Positions 53,662-62,852 of a stretch of 64,000 nt of DNA are shown here, in pieces (position 1 is the stretch's first letter; the number at the start of each line of letters is the position of its first letter). Both the position numbers and the translations under genes were made by a program. Source of the DNA: an uncultured Rhodospirillales bacterium (GTDB taxonomy: Bacteria > Pseudomonadota > Alphaproteobacteria > Acetobacterales > Acetobacteraceae); contig CAIYCW010000154.1 in NCBI GenBank assembly GCA_903924855.1, forward strand, positions 1 to 64,000, written 5' to 3'. Below the pieces are notes generated by a model. That model saw nothing but the letters and a program-made list of their open reading frames with translations, was not told where the DNA came from and did not search any database.

Positions 53662-55404
53662 TCAGCGCTTCTTGGCGCGGGGTTTGGCCGGGGCGCGTTT
53701 GGCCTTGGGGTGTTTGGGGGCGCCGGGGTCGGCGGCGGCGGCTTCGCGCAGCTGGGTGATGGTGGCGCGTGAGGTGATCTGCTCGGGGTTCATCCGCAGT
53801 TCGATCACCGCGGGTTTGCCGCTGGCCACCGCACGTCGGAAGGCGGGGGTGAAGCCCGCGGTGTCGCTCACCACCTCGCCATGGCCGCCGAAGCTTTCGA
53901 TGAAGCGGGCGAAATCCGGGTTGGTGAGCGAGGTGCCGGAGACGCGGCCGGGATAGGTGCGTTCCTGATACATGCGGATGGTGCCGTACATCTGGTTGTT
54001 GAACACCAGCACGATGGGCGCCACGGCGTGGTGGCAGGCGGTGGCGAGTTCCTGGCCGGTCATCAGAAACCCGCCATCGCCCACGAAGCACACCACCTGG
54101 CGGTTGGGATGGACGATCTTGAGGCCGATGGCGGCCGGAACACCGTAGCCCATGGCGCCGTTGGTGGGGCCGTAGAAGCGCTGCTGGTCGGTGAGGTGCA
54201 TGAAGCGCGGCGACCAGGTGGCGAAATTGCCGGCGTCGCACGTCATGATGGCGTCCGGCTCCAACAGGGATTCCAGCTCGCGCATGCATTGGGCGACGTT
54301 GAGGGGGCCGGCATAGTCCGGCACCACCATGCCCTTCAGGCGCAGGGCGCGCAGCTCCTGGGTCCAGCTGCTCCAGTCATGCGGGGTGAGCGTGACGCGG
54401 TGGGCGGCTTCGGCGAAGGCGTTGAGGTCGGTTGCGATGCCAAGGGCGGGGCGGAAGACGCGGCCGATCTCGGATTGTTCCTGATGGACATGGATGATGG
54501 GCGTGCCGCCCACCGCCTCGAACAGGGTGTAGCCCTGGCTGACCGCCTCGCCGAGGCGGGTACCGATGGCGAGGATGAGATCGGCCTCCTTGATGCGGGC
54601 GATCAGTGCGGGGTCGGAGCCGACGCCGACATCGCCCACGAAATTGTCTGCCGTGCCGGGATAGAGCGACTGGCGGCGGAAGCTGACCGTGGTGGGGATG
54701 TTGTGGGCGCGCAGGAAGGCGCCGATGGCGGCACGCCCGGCTTCGGTCCAGCCGGAGCCGCCCAGGATGGCCAGCGGCTTGTGGGCGGCGTTGAGCATGG
54801 TGGCGAACTGCACGAGGGAAGCCGGGTCCGGATGCGGGCGGAAGACCAGGGCGGGCGGGATGTCCGGCACGGTGACCAGATGTTTCTGCATCTCCTCCGA
54901 CAGCGCGATCACCACCGGGCCGGGCCTGCCGGAGGTGGCGACATCGACCGCGTGGGCCACGAGTTCGGGTATGCGGGCGGCGTCGTCGATCTGGGTGACC
55001 CATTTGGCCAACGGCTGGAACATCCGGCGGTAATCGACTTCCTGGAAGCTTTCACGGTCGGTTTCGGCGAACGGTATCTGGCCCACGAACAGCAGGAGTG
55101 GCGTGCTGTCCTGCTGGGCGATGTGCACGCCGATGGCGGCGTGGCAGGCGCCGGGGCCGCGGGTGACGAAGGCGGCGGCGGGTTTGCCGTGCAGCTTGCC
55201 ATAGGCTTCGGCCATGTTCACAGCACCCGCCTCGAAGCGGCAGGTGGTGAGATGGAGGTGGTTGCGCACGGCGTAGAGCCCGTCCAGCACGTCCAGATAC
55301 GATTCGCCGGGGACGGCGAAGGCGTGGTCGATGCCCTGGGCCACCAGCGCATCGGCCAGGATGCGCCCGCCGGTGCGGGGTTTTGGGGTGGTGCTGGCGG
55401 CCAT
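53662..55404 (-). CDS. Thiamine-pyrophosphate-dependent enzyme (acetolactate synthase-like)
   Basis: VAQGIDHAFAVPGESYLDVLDGLY...FEAGAVNMAEAYGKLHGKPAAAFVTRGPGACHAAIGVHIAQQDSTPLLLFVGQ; VCFVGDGGFLMTGQELATACHHAVAPIVLVFNNQMYGTIR. Confidence 0.88.
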   Translation of the reverse strand: MAASTTPKPRTGGRILADALVAQGIDHAFAVPGESYLDVLDGLYAVRNHLHLTTCRFEAGAVNMAEAYGKLHGKPAAAFVTRGPGACHAAIGVHIAQQDSTPLLLFVGQIPFAETDRESFQEVDYRRMFQPLAKWVTQIDDAARIPELVAHAVDVATSGRPGPVVIALSEEMQKHLVTVPDIPPALVFRPHPDPASLVQFATMLNAAHKPLAILGGSGWTEAGRAAIGAFLRAHNIPTTVSFRRQSLYPGTADNFVGDVGVGSDPALIARIKEADLILAIGTRLGEAVSQGYTLFEAVGGTPIIHVHQEQSEIGRVFRPALGIATDLNAFAEAAHRVTLTPHDWSSWTQELRALRLKGMVVPDYAGPLNVAQCMRELESLLEPDAIMTCDAGNFATWSPRFMHLTDQQRFYGPTNGAMGYGVPAAIGLKIVHPNRQVVCFVGDGGFLMTGQELATACHHAVAPIVLVFNNQMYGTIRMYQERTYPGRVSGTSLTNPDFARFIESFGGHGEVVSDTAGFTPAFRRAVASGKPAVIELRMNPEQITSRATITQLREAAAADPGAPKHPKAKRAPAKPRAKKR

Positions 55405-55480
55405 GGCGGTGATCTCCCGTGTTTCCCGCAAGCCTAGCCCAGGCGGCGTCACCGGTCACGGGGCGGGCTTGTGGTGATTT

Positions 55481-56167
55481 TCAGCCTGTTTCGGTCTGGA
55501 TCAGCGCGGCCTCGCGGCGCAGGCGGGCGGCGGCGATGTGGCGGCGCATCATCATCTCGGCCAGATCGGCGTCCCGATCCTCGATGGCGGCGACGATGCG
55601 TTCATGTTCCAGCGCCGCGCGTGTGGTGCGGGGGCGTGGGAAGGTGGGCAGGCCGCGATAGAGGCGCAGCAGCGGGTAGAGTTCGAGGCAGAGCAGGTCG
55701 GTCAGCATCGGGTTGCGGCTGTACTGCGCGATGGCGAAGTGGAAATCCTGATCGTCGCGCTCGTTGAGGTCGCGGTCCTGGCCAGGGCTTGCGCGTGTGA
55801 CGGCCGCGCGCAGGCGGGTGATCTCGGCATTGCTTGCCTGCAGCGCGCAGAGCCGCGCCGCCATGCCTTCCAGCGCCTCACGCACCAGGAACAGCTCGGC
55901 CAACGCTTCGGGGGAGGGTTTGACGATGCGGGCCCCCTGGTTGGCGGAGCGGGTGATCAGTTTGCGTTCCTGCAGCCGGTGCAGCGCCTCGCGTAGCGGG
56001 CCGCGGCTGATGCCGTATTGGCGGGCCAAAGCGGGCTCGCTGATCTTCATGCCGGGGGGCAGCTCGCCGGAGAGGATGGCTTCGCTGAGGCGGTGATAGA
56101 CCTGCTCGGCCAGGGTGCCGGATGCCTCCTCGACCTCGGGGTTATGTTGACACTCTTGATCGTTCAA
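55481..56167 (-). CDS. GntR-family regulator (FCD domain)
   Basis: GTLAEQVYHRLSEAILSGELPPGMKISEPALARQYGISRGPLREALHRLQERKLI + FCD-like HERIVAAIEDRDADLAEMMMRRHI. TTG start at 56167 inferred; ORF extends to 56254. Confidence 0.82.
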   Translation of the reverse strand: MNDQECQHNPEVEEASGTLAEQVYHRLSEAILSGELPPGMKISEPALARQYGISRGPLREALHRLQERKLITRSANQGARIVKPSPEALAELFLVREALEGMAARLCALQASNAEITRLRAAVTRASPGQDRDLNERDDQDFHFAIAQYSRNPMLTDLLCLELYPLLRLYRGLPTFPRPRTTRAALEHERIVAAIEDRDADLAEMMMRRHIAAARLRREAALIQTETG

Positions 56168-56209
56168 AGCGCTTATTCCGCATTTTGATGCGACAGACCC
56201 GCCAAAGTG

Positions 56210-56239
56210 TTGACAGTTTTTCCGAGCACTGTCTAGGCT
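56210..56239 (+). promoter_or_regulatory. Candidate promoter of lyase-aconitase operon with operator-like inverted repeat in the spacer
   Basis: TTGACA (56210-56215) - 18 nt - TAGGCT (56234-56239); GACAGT-N10-ACTGTC at 56212-56233. Confidence 0.45.
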
Positions 56240-56265
56240 TGGGGCAATCAACAAGGCTTTCCGGG

Positions 56266-57192
56266 ATGGACACGATGAGTGCTGCGCAAACCCTCTCCCC
56301 CGGCGCCCAGCTGCGGGCCTTGCTGGCCGAGCCGGGCATCATGGTGGCGCCTGGCGTGTATGACGGGTTCAGCCTGCGCCTGGTGGAGATGATGGGCTAC
56401 AAGACCGCCGCCATCACCGGGGCGGGTCTGAGCGAGAGCAATCTCGGTTGGCCGGATGTCGGCATCATGGGCTACACCGAGAATCTGCGCGCCTGTTCGG
56501 CGCTGGCCGCGGTGAGTTCCATCCCGCTGGCCGCCGATGGCGACACCGGCTACGGCAATGCACTGAACGTGTATTTCACGATTCAGGGCTTCGAGCGCGC
56601 CGGCTTGGCCTGCCTGATGATCGAGGATCAGGTCTGGCCGAAGCGCTGCGGCCATATGGAAGGCAAGCAGGTGATCTCCGCCGAGGAAGGCGTTGAGAAG
56701 ATCCGTGCGGCGAGCGAGGCGCGGCGTGACAAGGATTTCGTGATCAAGGCGCGCACCGATGCCACCGCCATTCATGGCCTGGGCGAGGCGATCCGCCGGT
56801 TGAACCTGTATGCCGAGGCGGGGGCGGATATTCTGTTCGCCGATGCGCTGCTCTCGGCCGAGGATATCGGCACGGTGGCGCGCAATGTCAGCAAGCCGCT
56901 GACGGTGAACATGGGGTTTGGCATCCGTCAGCGCCCGACCACGCCGCTGCTGTCGACACGGCAGCTGGAGGATCTGGGGGTGAAGGCGGTGTCCTTCCCG
57001 CGCATGCTGACCGCTGCCGCCATTCAGGGCATGAAGAACGCGCTGGCGGTGCTGGGGCAGTCGATTGCGGAGGAGCGGGTGATCGACCGGCCGGATCTGC
57101 TGGTGTCGTTTGGGGAGATCAACGAGCTGATGGGGGCGGCCAAGATCAAATCGATCGAGGACGCCTTTATCGGCACGCGAAACGCCGGCTGA
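56266..57192 (+). CDS. Isocitrate lyase/PEP mutase superfamily (2-methylisocitrate lyase-like)
   Basis: MVAPGVYDGFSLRLVEMMGYKTAAITGAGLSESNLGWPDVG; ADGDTGYGNALNV; catalytic KRCGH in VWPKRCGHMEGK. Confidence 0.88.
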   Translation: MDTMSAAQTLSPGAQLRALLAEPGIMVAPGVYDGFSLRLVEMMGYKTAAITGAGLSESNLGWPDVGIMGYTENLRACSALAAVSSIPLAADGDTGYGNALNVYFTIQGFERAGLACLMIEDQVWPKRCGHMEGKQVISAEEGVEKIRAASEARRDKDFVIKARTDATAIHGLGEAIRRLNLYAEAGADILFADALLSAEDIGTVARNVSKPLTVNMGFGIRQRPTTPLLSTRQLEDLGVKAVSFPRMLTAAAIQGMKNALAVLGQSIAEERVIDRPDLLVSFGEINELMGAAKIKSIEDAFIGTRNAG

Positions 57193-57213
57193 GAACGAGC
57201 GGGAGGGCCGGGC

Positions 57214-59856
57214 ATGCGGGACTCCTTCGCGACACGCCGTCTGCTTGCGGGTGATGTCGGCTATCACAGCCTGACAGCGCTTGGAGCGGCGCTGGGCGTT
57301 GATCTGTCCGCCATGCCGGTGTCGTTGAAGGTGCTGCTGGAGAACCTGCTGCGGCACGAGGACGGGGTGACCGTCACACGTGATGACATCGCGGCGCTGG
57401 CGCGCTGGCCTGATCCGGTGAGCCTGGACCGGGAGGTGGCGTTTCATCCGTCCCGCGTGCTGATGCCGGACAGTTCGGGGGTGCCGCTGCTGATCGACCT
57501 GGCGGCGATGCGCGATGCGATGGTGGCGCGTGGGTTGGACCCGCGGCTGGTGGACCCGATGGTGCGCACCGATCTGGTGATCGACCATTCGGTGCGGGTT
57601 GATCAGGCCGGCAGCGCGCAGGCCTATGGCGCCAATCTGAAGGCGGAGCTGGAGCGCAACCGGGAGCGCTACGGCGTGGTGCGCTGGGCGATGGAGCAGT
57701 TTCAGAACCTGCGCGTGGTGCCGCCGGGCAACGGCATCGTGCATCAGATCAACATCGAGCATCTGGCCGATGTGGTGTCCTGCGTGGACATGCCGGGCGG
57801 GCGGCTGGCGTTTCCGGACACGCTGGTCGGCATGGACAGCCACACGCCGATGGTGAACGCGCTGGGCGTGTTCGGCTGGGGTGTGGGCGGGATCGAGGCG
57901 GCAACGGCGATGTTCGGCCAGCCGGTGGGGCTGCCGACGCCGCGGGTGGTGGGCTGCTGCCTGGTGGGGCGGCCGCCGGTGGGGACGATGTGCACCGATA
58001 TCGTGCTGGCGTTGACGAAGTTCCTGCGCGCGGCCGATGTGCTGGCGGCGGTGGTGGAGTTCTGCGGGCCGGCGCTGGAGCATCTGGCGCTGCCGGACCG
58101 GGCGACGATTGCCAACATGGCGCCGGAATATGGCGCCACGATGGGGTTCTTCCCGATCGATGACGAGACGCTGCGCTATCTGCGCCGGACCGGGCGCGCG
58201 CCCGGCCATGTGGATCTGGTCGAGCGCTATGCCCGCGCGCAAGGCCTGTGGCGGGAGCGGGAGCCCGCGTTTGAGACGGTGCTGGAGTTTGATCTGTCGG
58301 GCGTTGTGCCGTGCCTCGCCGGCCCGTCCCGGCCGGAGGCGCTGGTGGCGCTGCCGGAGGTGGCCGCGCGGTTTCGCAGTGCCTATGCCGCGCGGGGTGC
58401 CGGTGAGGCGCAGGCGCCGGATGCGACACTGGCACAGCGGCCCTTGCAGCATGGCGACATCGCAATTGCCGCCATCGCCTCCTGCACCAACACGGCCAAC
58501 CCGTATCAGATGATCGCGGCGGGGTTGCTGGCGCGCAACGCCGTGGCGCGCGGGCTGCGCAGCAAGAGCTGGATCAAGACCTCGTTCTCCCCCGGCTCGC
58601 GCGCCGTGCCCGCGATGCTGGCCAAGGCCGGGTTGAGCGAGGCGCTGGATGCGCTGGGCTTCAACCTTGCGGGGTTTGGCTGCATGAGCTGCGGCAGTGG
58701 GTCGGGCGCCATCGCCGAGGATGTGGCGCGGCAGATCGCCGAAGGCGGGCTGGTGGCGGCGGGGGTGATCTCGAGCAACCGCAATTTCGATGGCAGGCTG
58801 AATGCGGCGGTGCGCGGCACGTTTCTGGGATCGCCGCCGCTGGTGGTGGCCTATGCGCTGGCCGGGTCTGTTCTGGTGGATATCACGCGCGCCCCGCTCG
58901 GGCTGGATTCGGATGGCGCACCGGTGCATCTGGCCGAGCTGTGGCCCAGTGACGCGCAGATCCGCGCCTGTCTTGATGCGGCGCTGAGCGAGGCGTTGTT
59001 TCACGACGCCTATGACAGCTTCGCCGATCCCGGACCGGACTGGCACAGCATTCCACATGCCTCTGCACCGGTGCTCACCTGGGATCCGGCCAGCACGTTT
59101 CTGCGCCGGCCGCCGTTTCTGGAGGCTGCGGATGATCTGGCCGCGCCCATCGAAGGCGCGCGCATCCTGCTGCTGCTGGGCGATGACGTGACCACCGATC
59201 ATATCTCGCCAGGGGCCACGGTTCCGCCGGACACCGAGGCCGGTGCTTATCTGGCTGCACAGGGTGTGCCGGTGGCGCGTTTCGGCACCTATATCGGACG
59301 CCGGGCCAATCATGAGGTGATGCTGCGTGGCACCTTCGCCAATGTGCGGCTGCGCAACGAGATGGTGCCGGAGTGCGAGGGCGGCTTCACCCGGCATCTG
59401 CCGAGCGGCGAGGTGATGACGATCTATCGCGCGGCCGAGCGCTACCGGGCGGAGAACCGCGCTGTGGTGGTGTTCGCCGGGGCCAATTACGGCTGCGGCT
59501 CGTCACGCGACTGGGCGGCGAAGGGCACACGGCTGCTGGGCATCCGCGCGGTGATCGCGGAGAGTTTCGAGCGCATCCACCGCTCCAACCTGGTGGGGAT
59601 GGGCGTGCTGCCGTTGCAGTTCCCGCCTGGTGTGACGCGCCGCAGCCTGGGGCTTGATGGCTCGGAGCTCATCGACATCGCCGATATGGCGGCGGCGCTG
59701 ACCCCGGGGGCGGTGGTGGTGATGCGGGTGCGGCGCGGCGATGGCCGCGTGGAGGATGTGCCGCTTGCGTCTCGCGTGGACACACGGCGCGAGGCGGATT
59801 GGGTGCGGGGCGGCGGCATTCTGCCGTATATTTTGAAGGAACTGGCTTCGGCATGA
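57214..59856 (+). CDS. Aconitase-family hydratase (AcnA/AcnD-like)
   Basis: 880 aa; IASCTNTANPYQMIAAGLLARNAV, GCMSCGSGSG, GDDVTTDHISPGAT, AGANYGCGSSRDWAAKGTRLLG. Confidence 0.9.
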   Translation: MRDSFATRRLLAGDVGYHSLTALGAALGVDLSAMPVSLKVLLENLLRHEDGVTVTRDDIAALARWPDPVSLDREVAFHPSRVLMPDSSGVPLLIDLAAMRDAMVARGLDPRLVDPMVRTDLVIDHSVRVDQAGSAQAYGANLKAELERNRERYGVVRWAMEQFQNLRVVPPGNGIVHQINIEHLADVVSCVDMPGGRLAFPDTLVGMDSHTPMVNALGVFGWGVGGIEAATAMFGQPVGLPTPRVVGCCLVGRPPVGTMCTDIVLALTKFLRAADVLAAVVEFCGPALEHLALPDRATIANMAPEYGATMGFFPIDDETLRYLRRTGRAPGHVDLVERYARAQGLWREREPAFETVLEFDLSGVVPCLAGPSRPEALVALPEVAARFRSAYAARGAGEAQAPDATLAQRPLQHGDIAIAAIASCTNTANPYQMIAAGLLARNAVARGLRSKSWIKTSFSPGSRAVPAMLAKAGLSEALDALGFNLAGFGCMSCGSGSGAIAEDVARQIAEGGLVAAGVISSNRNFDGRLNAAVRGTFLGSPPLVVAYALAGSVLVDITRAPLGLDSDGAPVHLAELWPSDAQIRACLDAALSEALFHDAYDSFADPGPDWHSIPHASAPVLTWDPASTFLRRPPFLEAADDLAAPIEGARILLLLGDDVTTDHISPGATVPPDTEAGAYLAAQGVPVARFGTYIGRRANHEVMLRGTFANVRLRNEMVPECEGGFTRHLPSGEVMTIYRAAERYRAENRAVVVFAGANYGCGSSRDWAAKGTRLLGIRAVIAESFERIHRSNLVGMGVLPLQFPPGVTRRSLGLDGSELIDIADMAAALTPGAVVVMRVRRGDGRVEDVPLASRVDTRREADWVRGGGILPYILKELASA

Positions 59857-61253
59857 CCATGAACCCATCCAGCGTCACCGCCCTTCTGTGCGAGCGGATC
59901 GTGGCGGCAAGCCGGTCCACATTGCCGCCGGACGCGCTGAAGGCGGCGCGGGAGCTGTGCCTGGACGGGATTGCGGTGGCGGTGGCGGGTGCGCAGCTGG
60001 AGGAGGCGCCGCGACTGTTGGCGGCGCATTTCGCTGATCCGTTGACCGGCACGGGCGGTGGCACGTCTTCCTCGCTGCTGGGGCTGAATGCGCGGCTGGG
60101 CACGGTGCCGGCGGCGCTGGTCAATGGCGCTGCGATGCATGTGCTGGATTTCGAGCCGATGTGGCTGCCGGCGACGCATGCGCTGTCCCCTGCCCTGGCG
60201 TCTGCCCTGGCGCTGGGTGAGGCGCTGGGCAGTTCGGGGCTGGAGGTGCTGGGTGCGGTGGTGCTGGGCATCGAGATCCAGGGGCGGTTGCGCCAGGCGG
60301 CGCGTGGGCTGGAATCGCATGAGCTGCGGTTTCATCCGCCGGGGTTTGTGGGGCCGATCGGGGCTGCCGTGGCGTGCGGGCATCTGCTGGGGTTTGATGC
60401 GCGGCAATTCGCCAATGCGATCGGCATTGCGGGGTCGCGCTGCGGCGGGCTGTTCGTCAATCTCGGCACGATGACCAAGGCGACGCACACCGCCTATGCG
60501 GCGTCACTCGGGCTGGAGGCGGCGCTGCTGACGCGCAGCGGCTTCACCGGCAGCCTGGCGCTGTTCGATGCGGGGCCGCAAAGCTACGAGAACGCGTTCT
60601 TCCCGCGCGGGCTTGATAGCGATGCGCTGCTGGCATTCGGGCAGACTCTGCGCGTGGTGGATCCCGGCTACGCGGTGAAGATCTTCCCGGCCAAATTCTC
60701 CACCCATTACGCGATCACGGCGGCGCTGGCGCTGCGCGATCGGATCCCCGATCCGTCAGCGATCACCAAGGTGCGGATCACCGCCGCCGATGTGCCCTCC
60801 AGCGACCGGCCGCATCCGCGTTCCGGCCTCGATGGCAAGTTCAGCCTGCAATACACGGCGGCGCTGGCGCTGCTGGATGGGCAGGTCGGGCTTTCGAGCT
60901 TCACCGATGCGCGGCTGCACCGGGCGGATATGCAGGCGCTGCTGCCGAAATTCGAGACGCGGCTGACGCGGGAGATTCCCAGCATCTACACCGAGGGGCG
61001 CTATCTGGATGTGGCGGTGACGCTGCAAGGTGGCGAGGTGATCACCGCGCGCTGTGAGCGACCGCGCGGCTCCTGGGGGGCGGCGCCGATCACCACGGCG
61101 GAGCTGGTGGGCAAGGCGCGGGATTGTTTTGCCACCTTCGCCACGAAAGAGGCCGCCGAGACCTGCATCGCGTCCTGCCTGGAGCTGGATCGGCTGGACG
61201 GGGTTGGTCTGCGCGCGCTGCTGCGCCTGGCCAGCACCGGGGGGCATGGCTGA
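59853..61253 (+). CDS. MmgE/PrpD family protein
   Basis: CLDGIAVAVAGAQLEEA; GAAMHVLDFEPMWLPATHALSPALASALALGEALG; FHPPGFVGPIGAAVACGHLLGFDARQFANAIGIAGSRCGG. Confidence 0.88.
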   Translation: MTMNPSSVTALLCERIVAASRSTLPPDALKAARELCLDGIAVAVAGAQLEEAPRLLAAHFADPLTGTGGGTSSSLLGLNARLGTVPAALVNGAAMHVLDFEPMWLPATHALSPALASALALGEALGSSGLEVLGAVVLGIEIQGRLRQAARGLESHELRFHPPGFVGPIGAAVACGHLLGFDARQFANAIGIAGSRCGGLFVNLGTMTKATHTAYAASLGLEAALLTRSGFTGSLALFDAGPQSYENAFFPRGLDSDALLAFGQTLRVVDPGYAVKIFPAKFSTHYAITAALALRDRIPDPSAITKVRITAADVPSSDRPHPRSGLDGKFSLQYTAALALLDGQVGLSSFTDARLHRADMQALLPKFETRLTREIPSIYTEGRYLDVAVTLQGGEVITARCERPRGSWGAAPITTAELVGKARDCFATFATKEAAETCIASCLELDRLDGVGLRALLRLASTGGHG

Positions 61254-62353
61254 TGCTGCTGCTCGACAATGACGTGATCGCCCAGGTGCTGACGACGAAG
61301 GATTGCATCCTGGTGCAGGAACGCGCCTTCGCGGGGCTGAACACCGGTGCCTCCGTGGGCAGGCCGCGGCTGGACACGTTCATGCCGTGCGGGCGGGAGG
61401 ACGGGTATTACCGGTTCGGCTCGGTGGAGGGGGCCACCGATGGCATTCATGCGGTGCGGCTGAAATCGGACATCATGACCTGGCCGCGGCGCGAGGATGG
61501 CAGCTGGTCCGAGAAGAAATACTGCATCGAGCCTGGCACCTATTGCGGGCTGGTGCTGCTGTTCAGCACCGAGAACGGAGCCCCTCTGGCGATTCTGAAT
61601 GACGGGCATCTGCAGCATATGCGCGTGGGGGCGGCGGCGGGGCTTGGCGCGCGGCTGCTGGCGCGGCCGGAGGCGCGGCGGGTTGGCATGATCGGCTCGG
61701 GCGGCATGGCGCGCACCGTGCTGGAGGCGCTGGTGGCGGTGCGCGACATCACCGAGGTGCTTGTGTTCAGCCGCGATGAGGGCAACCGGACGCGCTATGC
61801 GCGGGAGATGTCCGCAAGCCTTGGGGTGGAGGTGATCGCGGTTGGCAGCGCGCGGGAGGCGGTGCGCGGCGCTGACATACTGGCGACCACGACGGACAGC
61901 ATGTCCGCCGTGATCGATGCCGAGTGGCTGGAGCCGGGGATGCATGTGGTGGGCATCGGGCCGCTTGATTTCCCGAAGGAGGCGGAGGCGCGGATCGATC
62001 TGGTGGTGCGCCAGGGTGATGAGGCGTTCGACATGCCGGAGAGCGGGCAGTTCCGCCGCGATCTGGGGCACAGCCGCAGCGCGTTTGTGGGGGGCTCGCC
62101 TGAGGAGCAGAAACGTCTGCCGCCGGTGATGCGCAAGCAGCGCACGCCGCGCGTCTGGCCGTTCTACGCCGATGTGATCGCCGGGCGCGCCGAGGGGCGG
62201 ACCAGCCCAGACCAGATCACCCAGTATCGGCCGGTTGGCAATTGGGGGCTGCAATTCGCCGCCTGTGGCGGGCTGGCCTATCGGCTGGCGAAGGCGCGCG
62301 GGCTGGGGCATGCGCTGCCGGATGGCTGGTTCGTGCAGTCCATCAAGAACTGA
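61253..62353 (+). CDS. Ornithine cyclodeaminase/mu-crystallin family protein
   Basis: LLLDNDVIAQVLTTKDCILVQERAFAGL; NDGHLQHMRVGAAAGLGARLLARPEARRVGMIGSGGMARTVLEALVAVRDITEVLVFSRDE. Confidence 0.85.
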   Translation: MLLLDNDVIAQVLTTKDCILVQERAFAGLNTGASVGRPRLDTFMPCGREDGYYRFGSVEGATDGIHAVRLKSDIMTWPRREDGSWSEKKYCIEPGTYCGLVLLFSTENGAPLAILNDGHLQHMRVGAAAGLGARLLARPEARRVGMIGSGGMARTVLEALVAVRDITEVLVFSRDEGNRTRYAREMSASLGVEVIAVGSAREAVRGADILATTTDSMSAVIDAEWLEPGMHVVGIGPLDFPKEAEARIDLVVRQGDEAFDMPESGQFRRDLGHSRSAFVGGSPEEQKRLPPVMRKQRTPRVWPFYADVIAGRAEGRTSPDQITQYRPVGNWGLQFAACGGLAYRLAKARGLGHALPDGWFVQSIKN

Positions 62354-62360
62354 AACGGTG

Positions 62361-62852
62361 ATGTCATCCCCCAGCCCCGATCCGGCCTCTGACATGCGCC
62401 ATATCAGCGTCGATTGGCCGCATCTGGCGTTTGCGACCGCGATCAGTGGGTGGGCCGCCTGGTATTGCCGCGATGCGTGGCTGGCCAATGCGGATGCGGA
62501 GAATCTGATCCTGATCGTGCCGGTCTCCGCGGCGGCCTTGGTGCTGTATGGCGTGGTGGCGCTGGGCTGCATCAGGCGGACGGCGGAGGCGGTGCCGCGG
62601 CCGCCGGTTGCGGCGTTTGGCCGGATTTTGGGCACGATGGCGATGCTGGCCGGGTTTGCGGTGGCCGGGCCGCTGATCGGGTTTGACGTTGTCTCGTTTG
62701 TCTATCTGCTGGCGATGCTGCTGTTTCTGGGTGAGCGGCGCTGGGCGGTGTTGCTGCTGGTGCCGGTGATATTCGCGGCGATCGTGGTCTGGGGTTTCGG
62801 CACGCTGCTGGACACGCCGTTGCCGCTGCTGCTGTTCGGGGATGGGTCATGA
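62361..62852 (+). CDS. Tripartite tricarboxylate transporter small membrane subunit TctB
   Basis: Approx. 163 aa, four hydrophobic segments, directly upstream of TctA. Confidence 0.75.
   Translation: MSSPSPDPASDMRHISVDWPHLAFATAISGWAAWYCRDAWLANADAENLILIVPVSAAALVLYGVVALGCIRRTAEAVPRPPVAAFGRILGTMAMLAGFAVAGPLIGFDVVSFVYLLAMLLFLGERRWAVLLLVPVIFAAIVVWGFGTLLDTPLPLLLFGDGS

Noticed and set aside
56248-59397. 1049-aa minus-strand ORF
   Set aside because: Antisense to the aconitase and lyase genes; His/Arg/Gln/Pro-rich low-complexity translation typical of antisense frames in GC-rich DNA.
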